From Streptomyces sp. LS1784 (GTDB lineage Bacteria > Actinomycetota > Actinomycetes > Streptomycetales > Streptomycetaceae), in assembly GCF_020103755.1 (NCBI RefSeq), contig NZ_JAHSQD010000001.1, forward strand, positions 1 to 38,259: a DNA stretch of 38,259 bases, given 5' to 3'. The notes beneath the pieces were generated by a model. That model made no database searches, was not told where the DNA came from, and saw nothing but the letters and a program-made list of their open reading frames with translations. Shown piece by piece: positions 1 to 8,855 of this stretch. A program made the translations under genes and the position numbers. Positions within the stretch are counted from its first letter, which is position 1. Every line of letters begins with the position of its first letter.

Positions 1-3000
1 CCCGCGCCGCGGGCGGCCAGCAGGTGGGCCAACCGGTTGGCGGCGGCGTCGAGTTCGGCGTAACCGAGGGTGCCGTCGGCGGCGGACACGGCGGGCGCGT
101 CCGGGGTGCGGGCGGCCTGGGCGGCGACCAGCTCGTGCAGCCGGGCGTCGGGGATCGGCGCCTCGGTGCGGTTGACCGGCTCGTCGGCCACGAGTTCGGC
201 GGCGGAGAGCATGGCCAGCTCGCCGAGCGGGCGGTCGGGTTCGGCGACGGCGGCGGCGAGCAGCGCGACCAGGTGGTCGAGCGCGGCGCGCACGGACCGC
301 TCCTCGTAGCGGGAGGTGCGGTACTCGGCGGACAGCAGCGGTCCGTCGGCCGGGAACTCCAGGAACAGCGAGAGGTCGGTCTTCGCGGCGCTGTTGCACA
401 CCTCGCCGACGAACGTCAGGCGCAGGCCGGGCAGTTCGACGCCGGCCACCGGGTGGTTCTGGACGGCGAGCAGCACCTGGGAGATCGGCGAGGCGGTGAG
501 GCCGGCCGAGCCGCCGGAGCGGCGGGCGTGCTCGACGAACGGGTGGCCGCTGTGCTCGGCGGCCTCCAGGACGGTCGGGCGGACCCGGGCGAGCAGTTCG
601 CGGAAGGTGTCGGTGCCGGTCACGTCGAAGCGCAGCGCGACGGTGTTGATCAGCGAGCCGAGCACCGTCTCCAGCTCGGGCACCGGGCGGACGGCGAAGG
701 GGCTGATCACGGCGACGTCGGTGTGGCCGGTGTAGCGGTGCAGCATCCCGCCGAGCGCGGCGAGCACCGCCATGTAGAGGCTGGCGCCCTCCTGGGCGGC
801 CCACTTCTCGACGCCGGTGACGAGGCCGGCGTCGAGCCGGCGGGAGATCCGGCGGCCGGCGACGTCCTGCGGGTTGGGGTGCGGGCGGTCGCCGGGCAGG
901 TGCTGGTCGGCCTCGATGCCGCGCAGCCGCTCGCCCCAGCGCTCGGCGGCCTCGCGGCCGGCCTCGACGTTGCGCTCCTCCCAGCGGGCGACGTCGGACA
1001 ACTGCAGTGCGGGCTCGGGCAGTTCACCGTCGCGGTGGGCGCTGGCGACCTCGGTGAGCAGCAGTCCGGCGGCCCAGCCGTCCATCGCGGCGTGGTGCAC
1101 GGTGAGCAGCAGTTCGTGGCGGTCCTCGCCGGTGCGCACGGCGAGGGCGCGCAGCAGCCTGCCGTCGGACAGGTCGAGCGGGCGGGCGGCCTCGGCGCGC
1201 AGCGCGGCGTCGAGCGTCTGCTCGTCGGGCGCGGCACCGTCGGGCCCGGTGAGGTCGAGCAGCGGGACGTCGACGGCGTACGGGGGGCGGACGTCGGCGA
1301 TGACCGGGTCGTGCTCGGTCGGGATCGGGGCTCCGCGCAGCGCGGTGCGCAGCGCCTCGTGGCGACGGACGACCTCGGTGAGCGCGCGGCCGAGCGCCTC
1401 GCGGTCGAGGGCGCCCTCGGCGCGGATCCGCAGCGGCACGTTGTAGAGCGGGCTGTCGTGCTGCATGGACTCGTGCAGCCACAGTTCGCGCTGGAAGTCG
1501 GTGGCGCGGGCGGGCAGTTCGGCCTGGCGCCGGGGCGGCTCGACGGAGGCCCGGCCGCCGCCGCCGTTGGCGACCCGGACGGCGAGGGCGGCGATGGTCG
1601 GGGCGGCGAAGAACTCGGCGAGCGGCACCCGGGTGCCGAACTCGCGCTCGATCCGGGCGAGCAGGCCGGCGGCGAGCAGGGAGTGGCCGCCGAGGTCGAG
1701 GAAGACGTCGTGGACGCCGACCTCGGGGACGCCGAGCAGGGCCTGCCAGAGTTCGGCAATCCGGGTCTCGACGGGGGTGCGGGGGGCGACGAACAGCTCG
1801 TGCCCGGCGCGGCTGCGGGCGACCGGGGGCAGCGCCTTGCGGTCGGTCTTGCCGTTGGGGGTGAGCGGCATCTGCGCCAGGACGGCGACGGCCAGCGGCA
1901 CCATGTAGCCGGGCAGGGCGGCGGCGCAGTGGGCGCGCAGTTCGGCGGGCGTCGGCTCGGGCGCGCCGGGGGCGGGCTGGACGAAGGCGGCCAGGTAGTC
2001 GCCGGCCTCGTCGCGCTGGACGACCGCGGCGGCGGACTCGACGGCGGGGTGGGTGGCGAGCACTGCCTCGATCTCGCCGAGCTCGACGCGGAAGCCGCGG
2101 ACCTTCACCTGGTGGTCCACGCGCCCGTGGTACTCCAGGTCGCCGTCGGGCAGGCGGCGGACCAGGTCGCCGGTGCGGTAGCAGCGCAGGCCGTCGACGT
2201 GGACGAAGCGCTCCTCGGTGAGGTCGGGGCGGCCGTGGTAGCCGCGGGCCAGGCCCTCGCCGGAGAGGTAGAGCTCGCCGATGCCGCCGTCGGGCACGGG
2301 TATCCGGTGCTCGTCGAGAACGTGGCCGAGGGTGCCGTCGAGCGGGCGGCCGATGACCGGCTCGCCGGTCTCGTCGCGCGGGACCAGCGACCAGGTGGAG
2401 TAGACGGTGTCCTCGGTGGGCCCGTACAGGTTGTAGAGGCGCTCGACCCGGGGCTGGGCGTAGACCTTGTCGGCCAGGTGGCGGGGCAGGGCCTCGCCGG
2501 CCAGGTTGACCACGCGCACGGTGCCCGGCAGACCCCCGCCGCCGGGAAGGCCGTCGCCGCGCAGCAGCGCCGCCATGGCGCTGGGCACGGTGTTGACCAG
2601 GGTGACTTCGTCCCGGGCGGGCAGCTCGGGCAGGGCGAGGACGTTCTCCGCGACGATGATCGTGCCGCCGACGGAGAGCGGGAGGAACAGCTCGTACACC
2701 GAGATGTCGAAGCAGACGGAGGTGCCGAACAGGACGCCGGCGAGGTCGGCGGCGGTGTAGGTGCCGGCGGCCCAGCGGAGCATGGCGTTGACGCCGCGCT
2801 GGGTGACCGAGACGCCCTTGGGGCGGCCGGTGGAGCCGGAGGTGTAGAGCACGTAGGCGAGCGCGTCGGTGGCGGCGTCGCCGGTGGTGGGGCGCTCGGC
2901 GGCCGGGTCGAGCGGAGCGGAGGGGCTCTCGCCGTCGACGTACAGGAGGGTAGCGCCGGCACCGTTCAGCAGGTGCTCGTGGGCGCGGTCGGTGACCACG

Positions 3001-3338
3001 ACGGGGGCCTGCGCGTCGCCGACGACCAGTTCGAGGCGGTCGCGTGGGTACGCCGGGTCGAGCGGCACGTACGCGCCGCCGGCCCGCAGGACCGCCAGCA
3101 GGCTGACCACCAGGTCCGCCGTTCGCGGTAGGCAGACTCCGACCAGTGTCTCGGCCCGGACACCGGCGGCGGCCAGTCGGCCCGCCATCGCCTCGGCCGC
3201 GGCGTCCAGTTCACGGTAGGTCAGCCGGCGCGTGCCGTCGATCACGGCGGTGGCGTCCGGGGTCCGTCTGACCTGCGCGGTAACCAGGGCGGCCAGCGGC
3301 GCGGCCGGCTCCAGCGGGGGAAGTCCCGTCGAACTCAT
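1..3338 (-). CDS. Non-ribosomal peptide synthetase, A-T-C-A(partial), 5' part
   Basis: Multimodular enzyme that activates amino acids and joins them on carrier domains. The ATG at 3338 follows AGGAGAG with good spacing; the frame stays open to the window edge (about 1112 codons). Order seen: an adenylation domain with YTSGSTGRPKG, FDISVYELF, NLYGPTED, YRTGD and LTPNGKTDRKAL; a thiolation domain with LGGHSLLA; a condensation domain with HHAAMDGWA (the HHxxxDG catalytic motif); then the first 50 or so residues of a second adenylation domain. Starting directly with A-T means this is probably a loading or first module with no upstream condensation partner in cis. My hand alignment of the first A domain to GrsA gives pocket residues D-I-Y-N-N-A-L-V-Y, resembling codes I remember for alanine-type domains; this is a weak prediction. 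Rest of the cluster lies to the left of the window. Confidence 0.95.
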   Translation of the reverse strand, partial: MSSTGLPPLEPAAPLAALVTAQVRRTPDATAVIDGTRRLTYRELDAAAEAMAGRLAAAGVRAETLVGVCLPRTADLVVSLLAVLRAGGAYVPLDPAYPRDRLELVVGDAQAPVVVTDRAHEHLLNGAGATLLYVDGESPSAPLDPAAERPTTGDAATDALAYVLYTSGSTGRPKGVSVTQRGVNAMLRWAAGTYTAADLAGVLFGTSVCFDISVYELFLPLSVGGTIIVAENVLALPELPARDEVTLVNTVPSAMAALLRGDGLPGGGGLPGTVRVVNLAGEALPRHLADKVYAQPRVERLYNLYGPTEDTVYSTWSLVPRDETGEPVIGRPLDGTLGHVLDEHRIPVPDGGIGELYLSGEGLARGYHGRPDLTEERFVHVDGLRCYRTGDLVRRLPDGDLEYHGRVDHQVKVRGFRVELGEIEAVLATHPAVESAAAVVQRDEAGDYLAAFVQPAPGAPEPTPAELRAHCAAALPGYMVPLAVAVLAQMPLTPNGKTDRKALPPVARSRAGHELFVAPRTPVETRIAELWQALLGVPEVGVHDVFLDLGGHSLLAAGLLARIEREFGTRVPLAEFFAAPTIAALAVRVANGGGGRASVEPPRRQAELPARATDFQRELWLHESMQHDSPLYNVPLRIRAEGALDREALGRALTEVVRRHEALRTALRGAPIPTEHDPVIADVRPPYAVDVPLLDLTGPDGAAPDEQTLDAALRAEAARPLDLSDGRLLRALAVRTGEDRHELLLTVHHAAMDGWAAGLLLTEVASAHRDGELPEPALQLSDVARWEERNVEAGREAAERWGERLRGIEADQHLPGDRPHPNPQDVAGRRISRRLDAGLVTGVEKWAAQEGASLYMAVLAALGGMLHRYTGHTDVAVISPFAVRPVPELETVLGSLINTVALRFDVTGTDTFRELLARVRPTVLEAAEHSGHPFVEHARRSGGSAGLTASPISQVLLAVQNHPVAGVELPGLRLTFVGEVCNSAAKTDLSLFLEFPADGPLLSAEYRTSRYEERSVRAALDHLVALLAAAVAEPDRPLGELAMLSAAELVADEPVNRTEAPIPDARLHELVAAQAARTPDAPAVSAADGTLGYAELDAAANRLAHLLAARGA

Positions 3339-3711
3339 CACTCTCTCCTGAGGGCTGCTGCTGCATCGACTTGTGGTCGGCGAGAAATGGGCGGTGTGCC
3401 CTGGGAGATGGTGGGGTAAAGATCTACGGATCACCAGCACATTTCCGTCACGCGTTCGATATGCCGGAAAGATCCCCTCCGCCACGCCGATCGGAGCTGC
3501 GCAAGCGTGACGGTTCGTAGGCGATCCCGTACACATTGTCAGCCGTCTTGGCAGGAACAGCGTGGGCCGCTACGTTCTCTTTAGACACCCCGTCAGCCAG
3601 GAGTGTGAGTCCGTAACGGGCAACTGGCTGCGTGGATGTGATCGCCAGTTACCGGCCGTTTTTCCGCGCCTGCGTGCCGGTGGCGGGTGATCTGGCCTGC
3701 CTCCGGGCCGT

Positions 3712-3985
3712 TCAGACGATCGCCGCCTGCTCGCCGGTGGTGTCGGTGCACTGCCGGCGGCATTCCTCGTCCTGGACATGGCGGAAGGCCTTGCGCTTGG
3801 GGGCGCCGGCCTCCGGCTTCGTGCCGTCCAGGGCAACGCGGCCCCATCTTGACCATGCCGAGCTTCTGCGCGAGGTGGAGCAATTGGAGGAACAGGCCGG
3901 CGAGGGCGTACAGATGACGGCGGCGGAACCGGGCGATCGAGCGGAAGTCCGGGGCGCCCGACGTACAACACCAACTGGTCACAGC
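3712..3985 (-). pseudogene. IS1182-like transposase fragment, frameshifted
   Basis: The minus strand reads PDFRSIARFRRRH and LFLQLLHLAQKLGMVKMG, then after a +1 shift near 3842 continues RVALDGTKPEAGAPKRKAF and stops at 3712. This pattern, FRRRH, then a 'lcqkaGlvklG' stretch and VALDGTK, is the familiar N-terminal part of IS1182-family (IS4/IS5 superfamily) DDE transposases. Only about 90 residues survive and the catalytic core is missing, so it is a dead remnant. I saw no terminal inverted repeats around it. The 373 bases between it and the NRPS start show no coding signal. Confidence 0.6.
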
Positions 3986-4124
3986 CCCCAGAGGCTCCCG
4001 CCATATGTTCCAATCACGGGGCCGGCGATACGAGCTGACGGAGCGATTCCCAACCCCTCTCTTTCAGCGTCGGTCATGTACCGCACAAGAACAAGACTGA
4101 AATTTCCAGGCCGAGACCGGGACC

Positions 4125-4817
4125 ATGGCACCCATGGATTCTCCATTCCCGGACACCGCGACCAGCAGAGAACTGACCGATCGACTCGCCCACGTACGCT
4201 GGATCGCCGGTGGTACGGCTGCCGGAAAGACCACGCTGGCCCGCCTACTGGCCGACCGGCACGGCGTCCACGTGTACAACGGCGACCGCGCGGAACACAG
4301 CTGGCTGGCGCGATGCACGCCGCAGCGCCACCCTCACCTGTCCGCCATGCGGGGAGTGCCACCCGGCGGAATGTGGGAGGGCCGCACCCCGCGACAGGTG
4401 TTCCAAGCGATGGCGGGTCTGCACGGAGAGACGATCGGCTTCGTCACCGAAGACCTGCTCGCCATGCCGGCCGATCACATCATCCTGGTGGACTACTTCG
4501 GGATCCTGCCCGGCCATCTCGCACCGCTGCTGCACCGGTCCGACCAAGCGGTCTTTCTCCTGCCCACACCCGGGTTCCGGCAGAACGCACTCCGTGCGCG
4601 CTACGCGGATCCCGCCCGTGCGCAAGCCAACTGGGGCAGCAATGATCCCGCGACCATGCTGACCATGCGCCTCGCCCGCGATGCCCTCTGGGACGAGGAA
4701 GTCCGCCACCAGGCCGACGGTCACGCCCTCGGCATCATCACGGTCGACGGCAGCACTCCCGCCACCGACCTGGCCGGTCAGCTGGCAACGCGCTTCGGAT
4801 TGGGCCGCAGCGCGTAG
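4125..4817 (+). CDS. P-loop NTPase, kinase-like, function unknown
   Basis: A 230-residue soluble protein with a Walker A motif GGTAAGKTTLA at about residues 29-39, followed by a nucleoside/small-molecule kinase-like layout (VHVYNGD, then a hydrophobic strand ending in VDYFGILP that may serve as the Walker B strand). The family is that of AAA-type single-domain kinases often annotated '2-phosphoglycerate kinase-like' or 'hypothetical ATP-binding'; the substrate cannot be told. Two in-frame ATGs (4125 and 4134) are possible starts and no strong ribosome site precedes either. It stands alone, with a strong hairpin terminator right after the stop. Confidence 0.75.
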   Translation: MAPMDSPFPDTATSRELTDRLAHVRWIAGGTAAGKTTLARLLADRHGVHVYNGDRAEHSWLARCTPQRHPHLSAMRGVPPGGMWEGRTPRQVFQAMAGLHGETIGFVTEDLLAMPADHIILVDYFGILPGHLAPLLHRSDQAVFLLPTPGFRQNALRARYADPARAQANWGSNDPATMLTMRLARDALWDEEVRHQADGHALGIITVDGSTPATDLAGQLATRFGLGRSA

Positions 4818-4821
4818 CCGC

Positions 4822-4851
4822 CCGGCCCACGCTCCCCAGAGTGTGGGCCGG
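4822..4851 (+). terminator. Hairpin terminator after the kinase-like gene
   Basis: A 12-bp stem (4822-4833 with 4840-4851; one G-T wobble) closes over a 6-base loop, CCCCAG. It begins five bases after the stop codon at 4815-4817. There is no T tract, as is usual in high-GC actinobacteria. Confidence 0.75.
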
Positions 4852-4923
4852 CTCGGCCACTGGACCACCCACCCGACCTGACCTGTTGGTTACAGCGGCT
4901 ACCGGTCACTGAGACACGTTCCC

Positions 4924-5481
4924 CTAGCGGCGCAGGAAGGTCCCGCCGTCGATGACCCAGAAGCCGGCCGGAACCGCGCCGCACTTGACGACTTCGGTAT
5001 GCATCTGGGGGTTGGTCCGGTTCCAGCCGACCCGGCGCTGGTGCTGTTCGTCGGCCGGGTAGAAGGTGAGACCGGCCTCGGGGTGCCGGCCCTCCTCGAA
5101 GAGGTACGGCTCGCCCCCGATCGGGGTGACCACGGTCTGCGAGATGGGCCCGGTCACGGTGATGGCGCCGCTCCCGTCGACGGTCAGGCAGTCGACGTCG
5201 AACTCGGCCCGGATGGTGCCGCTCTTCTCGAAGACGTGCTGCACCACGGCGTGCCCCCGGGTGTGGCCGTCGACCGTACGGGCGCTGACCTGCGCGGTGA
5301 GCCGCTCGCCCGGGTTGGGGCCCGGGCCGTACTCGTTGAGCAGGGTCCAGCTGTACAGGGCGAGGTGCTGGGCCGGTACGGGGGTGGCCGGCGCGGGTGC
5401 GGCCGCGGCAGTACCGACCGTCCCGGCTGCAAGGGCCACGGCCGCAGTGGTGAGTGCGACGGCGGTGGTGAGCTTTCGCAT
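4924..5481 (-). CDS. Secreted protein of unknown function
   Basis: A 185-residue protein with a clear Sec signal peptide: MRK, a hydrophobic Ala/Val-rich core, and a likely cleavage after TAAAA near residue 28. The mature part is hydrophilic and beta-rich by eye, with two cysteines (in DVDCLTV and VVKCGAV) that could form a disulphide outside the cell. No domain is recognised; similar small exported proteins are common in Streptomyces. It stands alone, convergent with the kinase-like gene. The start has an AGGACTG-like site upstream. Confidence 0.8.
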   Translation of the reverse strand: MRKLTTAVALTTAAVALAAGTVGTAAAAPAPATPVPAQHLALYSWTLLNEYGPGPNPGERLTAQVSARTVDGHTRGHAVVQHVFEKSGTIRAEFDVDCLTVDGSGAITVTGPISQTVVTPIGGEPYLFEEGRHPEAGLTFYPADEQHQRRVGWNRTNPQMHTEVVKCGAVPAGFWVIDGGTFLRR

Positions 5482-5627
5482 GGTCAGTCCTCAGTGGCGA
5501 GAGTGGAGTCGGGCTGTTTCCCGACTGCCTCCAACCTCCCGGCTCACCCCTGGTCGCGGCCTCCGCCGCGGGGAGGGACCGGCTCCCCCCGGCGGGGGAA
5601 CAGCTCCTCCTCCGCCCGACTTACCGA

Positions 5628-5846
5628 ATGCTGTTCACCGCACGGCGTGGCGTATCGCGTCCAGGGCGAGGGCAGCCGCGGCCAGGGCGGCGGCGAGGCC
5701 CGCGACCGCCGGCGGTGCTGCGCGGCGCCGGTCTGGTCACCCGCATCCGTGTCGACCGGGCCGTCCGCTACGAGCACACGCCGCTGGGCGCGGCCCTGGC
5801 GGACAGCCGGCTGCGGCGGCGGCCGGGGGGTCTCCTGCCGGTGTGA
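5628..5846 (+). pseudogene. Remnant of ArsR-type HTH regulator (C-terminal part)
   Basis: Within this frame the stretch VLRGAGLVTRIRVDRAVRY followed by EHTPLGAALADS looks like the end of an ArsR/MarR winged helix: recognition-helix tail, wing, then the 'TPLG.AL' continuation common in streptomycete ArsR-like proteins. The residues before it are Arg/Pro/Gly-rich and unlike a helix-turn-helix, so the N-terminal half is lost. I read this as a decayed regulator; it could also be chance coding potential. The surrounding 5482-6013 region holds no other gene. Confidence 0.35.
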
Positions 5847-6013
5847 GCGGGGTCACGGGAACTCGGGTGCGCGGATGTGACAGAGCCAGGCATGGGCCGG
5901 TCTGGATCATGCCGCCGCGGCCGAGGCCCTCGGGGTGGATTCAGGTTCGGATGTAACGCTCCTGTCGTGCATCACCAAGAGGAGATGGGGGACGGACAGA
6001 CAAGGGAGTCGAT

Positions 6014-6601
6014 GTGAGGCAACCGCCGGACAGCGGCCTGGTCGCGCGGATCGGTGAGGATCCGGAAGCGTTCGAGGCCTTCTACCGCGAGCACGTGCAA
6101 GCGGTGCTGCGGTACGCGACCCGGCGGACCCGGGACCCGCACACTGCGGCCGACCTGGTCGCCGAGGTTTTCCTCGCGGCGATCTCCGCCGCCGGCGGGT
6201 ACCGGTCGGAGCTGGGAACCCCGATCGCCTGGCTGCATGGCATCGCCCGCAACGTGGCCGCGTCCCAGGAACGGCGCGCGGCGCGGATCTGGGCGGCCGA
6301 GGACCGAATAGCCGGCCACCGACTGCTGGACGGCGATGACATCGCACGGCTGGAGGAGCGCATCGACGCCGAGCGCGCCTCACGGCAGTTGCTGGAACGC
6401 ATCGCTTTGCTGCCGCTCGGACTGCGGGAGGTGCTGGAACTGGTGGCGGTTGACGGTCTGAGCGTCGCCGAGGCCGCCAAGGCACTTCGTATCAGCACCG
6501 TGGCTGCCCGCGTCCGGCTGCACCGGGCTCGCAAGGCCCTGAAGCAGCCCGACACCTATCTCGAATCTGCTCCGCCCCCCTCGTCCCTGGTGGAGGCCTG
6601 A
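6014..6601 (+). CDS. ECF-type RNA polymerase sigma factor
   Basis: A 195-residue sigma-70 family factor of the extracytoplasmic-function type. Region 2 spans roughly residues 17-85 (FEAFYREHVQAVLRYATRR, then AADLVAEVFLAA and AWLHGIARNVA). Region 4 spans about 130-180 (LPLGLREVLELVAVDGLS and VAARVRLHRARKAL, the DNA-binding helix-turn-helix). There is no SnoaL-like C-terminal extension. The start is GTG at 6014: the ATG two bases earlier reads straight into TGA, and AAGGGAG lies seven bases upstream. The stop abuts the ATG of the next gene, a membrane protein, so the pair is very likely co-transcribed. Confidence 0.93.
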   Translation: MRQPPDSGLVARIGEDPEAFEAFYREHVQAVLRYATRRTRDPHTAADLVAEVFLAAISAAGGYRSELGTPIAWLHGIARNVAASQERRAARIWAAEDRIAGHRLLDGDDIARLEERIDAERASRQLLERIALLPLGLREVLELVAVDGLSVAEAAKALRISTVAARVRLHRARKALKQPDTYLESAPPPSSLVEA

Positions 6602-7336
6602 ATGAACGCCGAACGCTTCGAGGAGCGGTTGATGCACGAGCTCAAGAACCACGTCCAACAGCGGGCGGACAGCCCGCACCCCGACCAGTCGGCCATTGCC
6701 CGACCCCGCCGCCGCGCCCGCGTGCGCTGGGTCCCGGTCGGCTTGGCCTCGGGCCTGGCCACCGCCGTGGCGGGTGTCGCCCTGACCGCGCTTCCGACCC
6801 AGACCGCGGCCGCCTACACCCTGCAGAACAACGAGAGCGACCTCGTCAAACTCACCATCGTCAACCCGGCCGGCAAGATCGACCTGGACAAGCTGCAGGA
6901 AGACCTGGACCGTATCGGCGTTCACAGCCGCGTGCTGGCCGGTGACCCCGACTGCACCACCACCCCGCGGGGCAACCCCGACCCGTCCGCATCCCCCAGC
7001 CCGTCCACGTCCCCATCCACGTCCCCGTCCACATCCCCCAGCCCGGAACCGCCCCACAGCGAAACGCTGCCCCCGGCACCGTCCGGTTCGGCAAACCCCG
7101 CCCCCGGCGACATCAGTCTGCGCACCAACGGCTGGGACATCGGTTGGGAAGACGGTAAGACCGTTCTCTACATCCGCCCCAGCAAGATCCCCGCTGACAA
7201 GCTGCTCATGGTGGGTTTCCCGCTCGCCAAGACCGACCCCGCCCACGCCTACGGGGCGATCACAGGAGGTCTACTGGACGGATCGGGCCCGGACTGCCTG
7301 CCGGCCCCGCCGCCCGGTACCGTTCACTTCCAGTAG
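6602..7336 (+). CDS. Membrane-anchored partner of the ECF sigma factor (putative anti-sigma or regulatory protein)
   Basis: A 244-residue protein starting immediately after the sigma-factor stop. It has about 40 cytoplasmic residues rich in charge (MNAERFEERLMHELKNHV), one membrane segment (VGLASGLATAVAGVALTAL, about 45-65), and an extracellular part. The latter holds a low-complexity Ser/Thr/Pro linker with repeated S-P-S-T units around residues 128-152, then a C-terminal domain with NGWDIGWEDGKTVLYIRP. No zinc anti-sigma motif (HxxxCxxC) is present. Many actinobacterial ECF factors are paired with single-pass proteins of this shape; a role in holding or tuning the sigma factor is inferred from position only. 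Confidence 0.8.
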   Translation: MNAERFEERLMHELKNHVQQRADSPHPDQSAIARPRRRARVRWVPVGLASGLATAVAGVALTALPTQTAAAYTLQNNESDLVKLTIVNPAGKIDLDKLQEDLDRIGVHSRVLAGDPDCTTTPRGNPDPSASPSPSTSPSTSPSTSPSPEPPHSETLPPAPSGSANPAPGDISLRTNGWDIGWEDGKTVLYIRPSKIPADKLLMVGFPLAKTDPAHAYGAITGGLLDGSGPDCLPAPPPGTVHFQ

Positions 7337-7640
7337 GGCCATGACCGTGCCCACGGGCGTCTCGCAGTCGCGGGGGCTACCCGTGGTGGTAGCGCTCGGA
7401 TCCGCCGGGGTCGGAGAAGGTGAGGCCGCGGCCGCCGGCGGGCGGGCGCCGGGCCGGGGCAGGTGCAGGCACGGTCTCGCCGAGCGGCTGGCGGAAGTCT
7501 CCCCGCCCCGGACGCGCACGACCCTCGGTTTCACAGCGGACGGCCGACGCTCCCGGACCTGTCGGCCGTCCGCCGGGGCACCCGTCCCGAGCTGCCGCTC
7601 CCGCGCTCGTGACCCGACACCCTCATGACAGGAGTTCCTG
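7337..7640. other. Intergenic region without recognised genes
   Basis: About 300 bases between the sigma operon and the acyltransferase operon. Open frames here are Arg/Pro/Gly-rich shadows and I see no convincing gene. A GACAGGAG ribosome site sits at 7627-7634. Confidence 0.5.
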
Positions 7641-7703
7641 ATGCCTGCCCTCACATGCGCAGCCACGCCACCACCCGCCGGGCGGTGCCCCCGATGGCCC
7701 TGA
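7641..7703 (+). CDS. Possible 20-residue leader ORF before the acyltransferase
   Basis: The best ribosome site in this region (ACAGGAG, six bases from ATG) points at this short frame, MPALTCAATPPPAGRCPRWP and stop, and not at either candidate start of the acyltransferase. Its TGA (7701-7703) overlaps the in-frame ATG of the acyltransferase at 7694, so translation could be coupled. It may equally be a chance ORF. Confidence 0.3.
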   Translation: MPALTCAATPPPAGRCPRWP

Positions 7704-8854
7704 CAGCACAGCGAACACAGCCACGATCAACCCCGAAAACCCCGCAGCGGCCCGGCGGTGGTCAGCTGCCGTCGCTGACCGGGATGCGCTGGGTGGCCGC
7801 GTTCACGGTCTTCGTCTACCACGTCCGCAACTTCGGCTACTTCGGGCAGGGCCGGAGCGGCCGCCTGGTGAACTGGGCGTTCGGGGCCGGCGCCGTGGGA
7901 GTGTCGTTCTTCTTCATCCTGTCCGGGTTCGTGCTGGCCTGGTCCGCCCTGCCCGGGGAACGGGCCCGCACTTTCTGGCGGCGGCGCCTGGCCCGGATCT
8001 ACCCGGTCCACCTGGTCACCGCCATCACCGCGCTGGTGCTGGCCTACAGCCTGGTTCCCGGGCTTCGGCCCGGAGGTGCCCGGGAGGCGGCGGCGAACCT
8101 GCTGCTGGTCAGCTCCTGGAAGCCCGAGTGGTGGCAGACCCTGAACCCGGTCAGCTGGTCCCTGGTCTGCGAGGCCTTCTTCTACTCCGCCTTCCCCGTC
8201 CTGTACGCAGGCCTGCGCCGCCTGCCCACCCGCGCCCTTGCCGCCACCGCCCTGGCCGCAGGCACGCTCCTCGTGCTGATGCCGTGGGCGAACACCCGCT
8301 ACGCCCTCGGCTGGACGCTCTACTCCTCCCCGCTCCCCCGGCTCCCGGAATTCGTTCTCGGCGTCACGCTCGGCCTCCTGGTCAAGACCGGCACCTGGCG
8401 CGGCCCCGGACTCGATGTCGCCCTGGCGGCCACGCTGATCGGCTACTTCCTCGTCGCCCAGCTCCCGGGCGAATACGGCTACGCCGCCTGCACCGTGCTC
8501 GGCCTGGCCATGCTCATCCCCGCTGCCGCCAGGGCCGACCTCACCGGCGCCCCCTCATTCTGGCGCCACCCGCGCCTGGTGCGGCTCGGCGAGTGGTCCT
8601 TCGCCTTCTACATGATCCACATCCTGGTCATGCGCACCGGCGAGGCCCTGTTCGGCGACCAGCCCCACCTCGCCACCGTCCCCGCCCTTGCCACCACGGC
8701 AGCGGCCTTCGCCCTCTCGCTCACTCTTGCCTGGGCCCTGTACGCCGGCGTCGAACGCCCCGGCCGACGACTACTGCTCCGATCACAACCCGCATCGCGC
8801 CGCTCCATGACCGCACACACCCACGTGCCCAGCCAGTGGGAAAGAAGGGACTGA
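7694..8854 (+). CDS. Acyltransferase-3 (OafA/YrhL-like) membrane protein
   Basis: Integral membrane O-acyltransferase, about 386 residues, with roughly ten hydrophobic segments. Family hallmarks: the first-helix histidine in LTGMRWVAAFTVFVYHV, the GVSFFFILSGFVLAWS block, RRLARIYPVHL, and WSLVCEAFFY. Members move an acetyl or other acyl group across the membrane onto cell-surface glycans, glycolipids or antibiotics. The start is unsure: ATG 7625 (23 residues longer) has no ribosome site, so I chose 7694, which overlaps a short leader ORF. The next gene, an SGNH hydrolase lipoprotein, starts one base after the stop; this split pair mirrors the fused AT3-SGNH proteins known to O-acylate surface polymers. 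Confidence 0.9.
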   Translation: MALTAQRTQPRSTPKTPQRPGGGQLPSLTGMRWVAAFTVFVYHVRNFGYFGQGRSGRLVNWAFGAGAVGVSFFFILSGFVLAWSALPGERARTFWRRRLARIYPVHLVTAITALVLAYSLVPGLRPGGAREAAANLLLVSSWKPEWWQTLNPVSWSLVCEAFFYSAFPVLYAGLRRLPTRALAATALAAGTLLVLMPWANTRYALGWTLYSSPLPRLPEFVLGVTLGLLVKTGTWRGPGLDVALAATLIGYFLVAQLPGEYGYAACTVLGLAMLIPAAARADLTGAPSFWRHPRLVRLGEWSFAFYMIHILVMRTGEALFGDQPHLATVPALATTAAAFALSLTLAWALYAGVERPGRRLLLRSQPASRRSMTAHTHVPSQWERRD

Positions 8855-8855
8855 C

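Noticed and set aside
24-3131. 1035-residue open frame on the plus strand
   Set aside because: It is the antisense shadow of the NRPS gene; Gly/Ala/Val/Arg-rich with no domain, while the minus strand shows all NRPS motifs in order.
3632-4645. 337-residue plus-strand frame covering the start of the kinase-like gene
   Set aside because: It runs antisense to the transposase fragment and out of frame with the P-loop gene, and has no motif.
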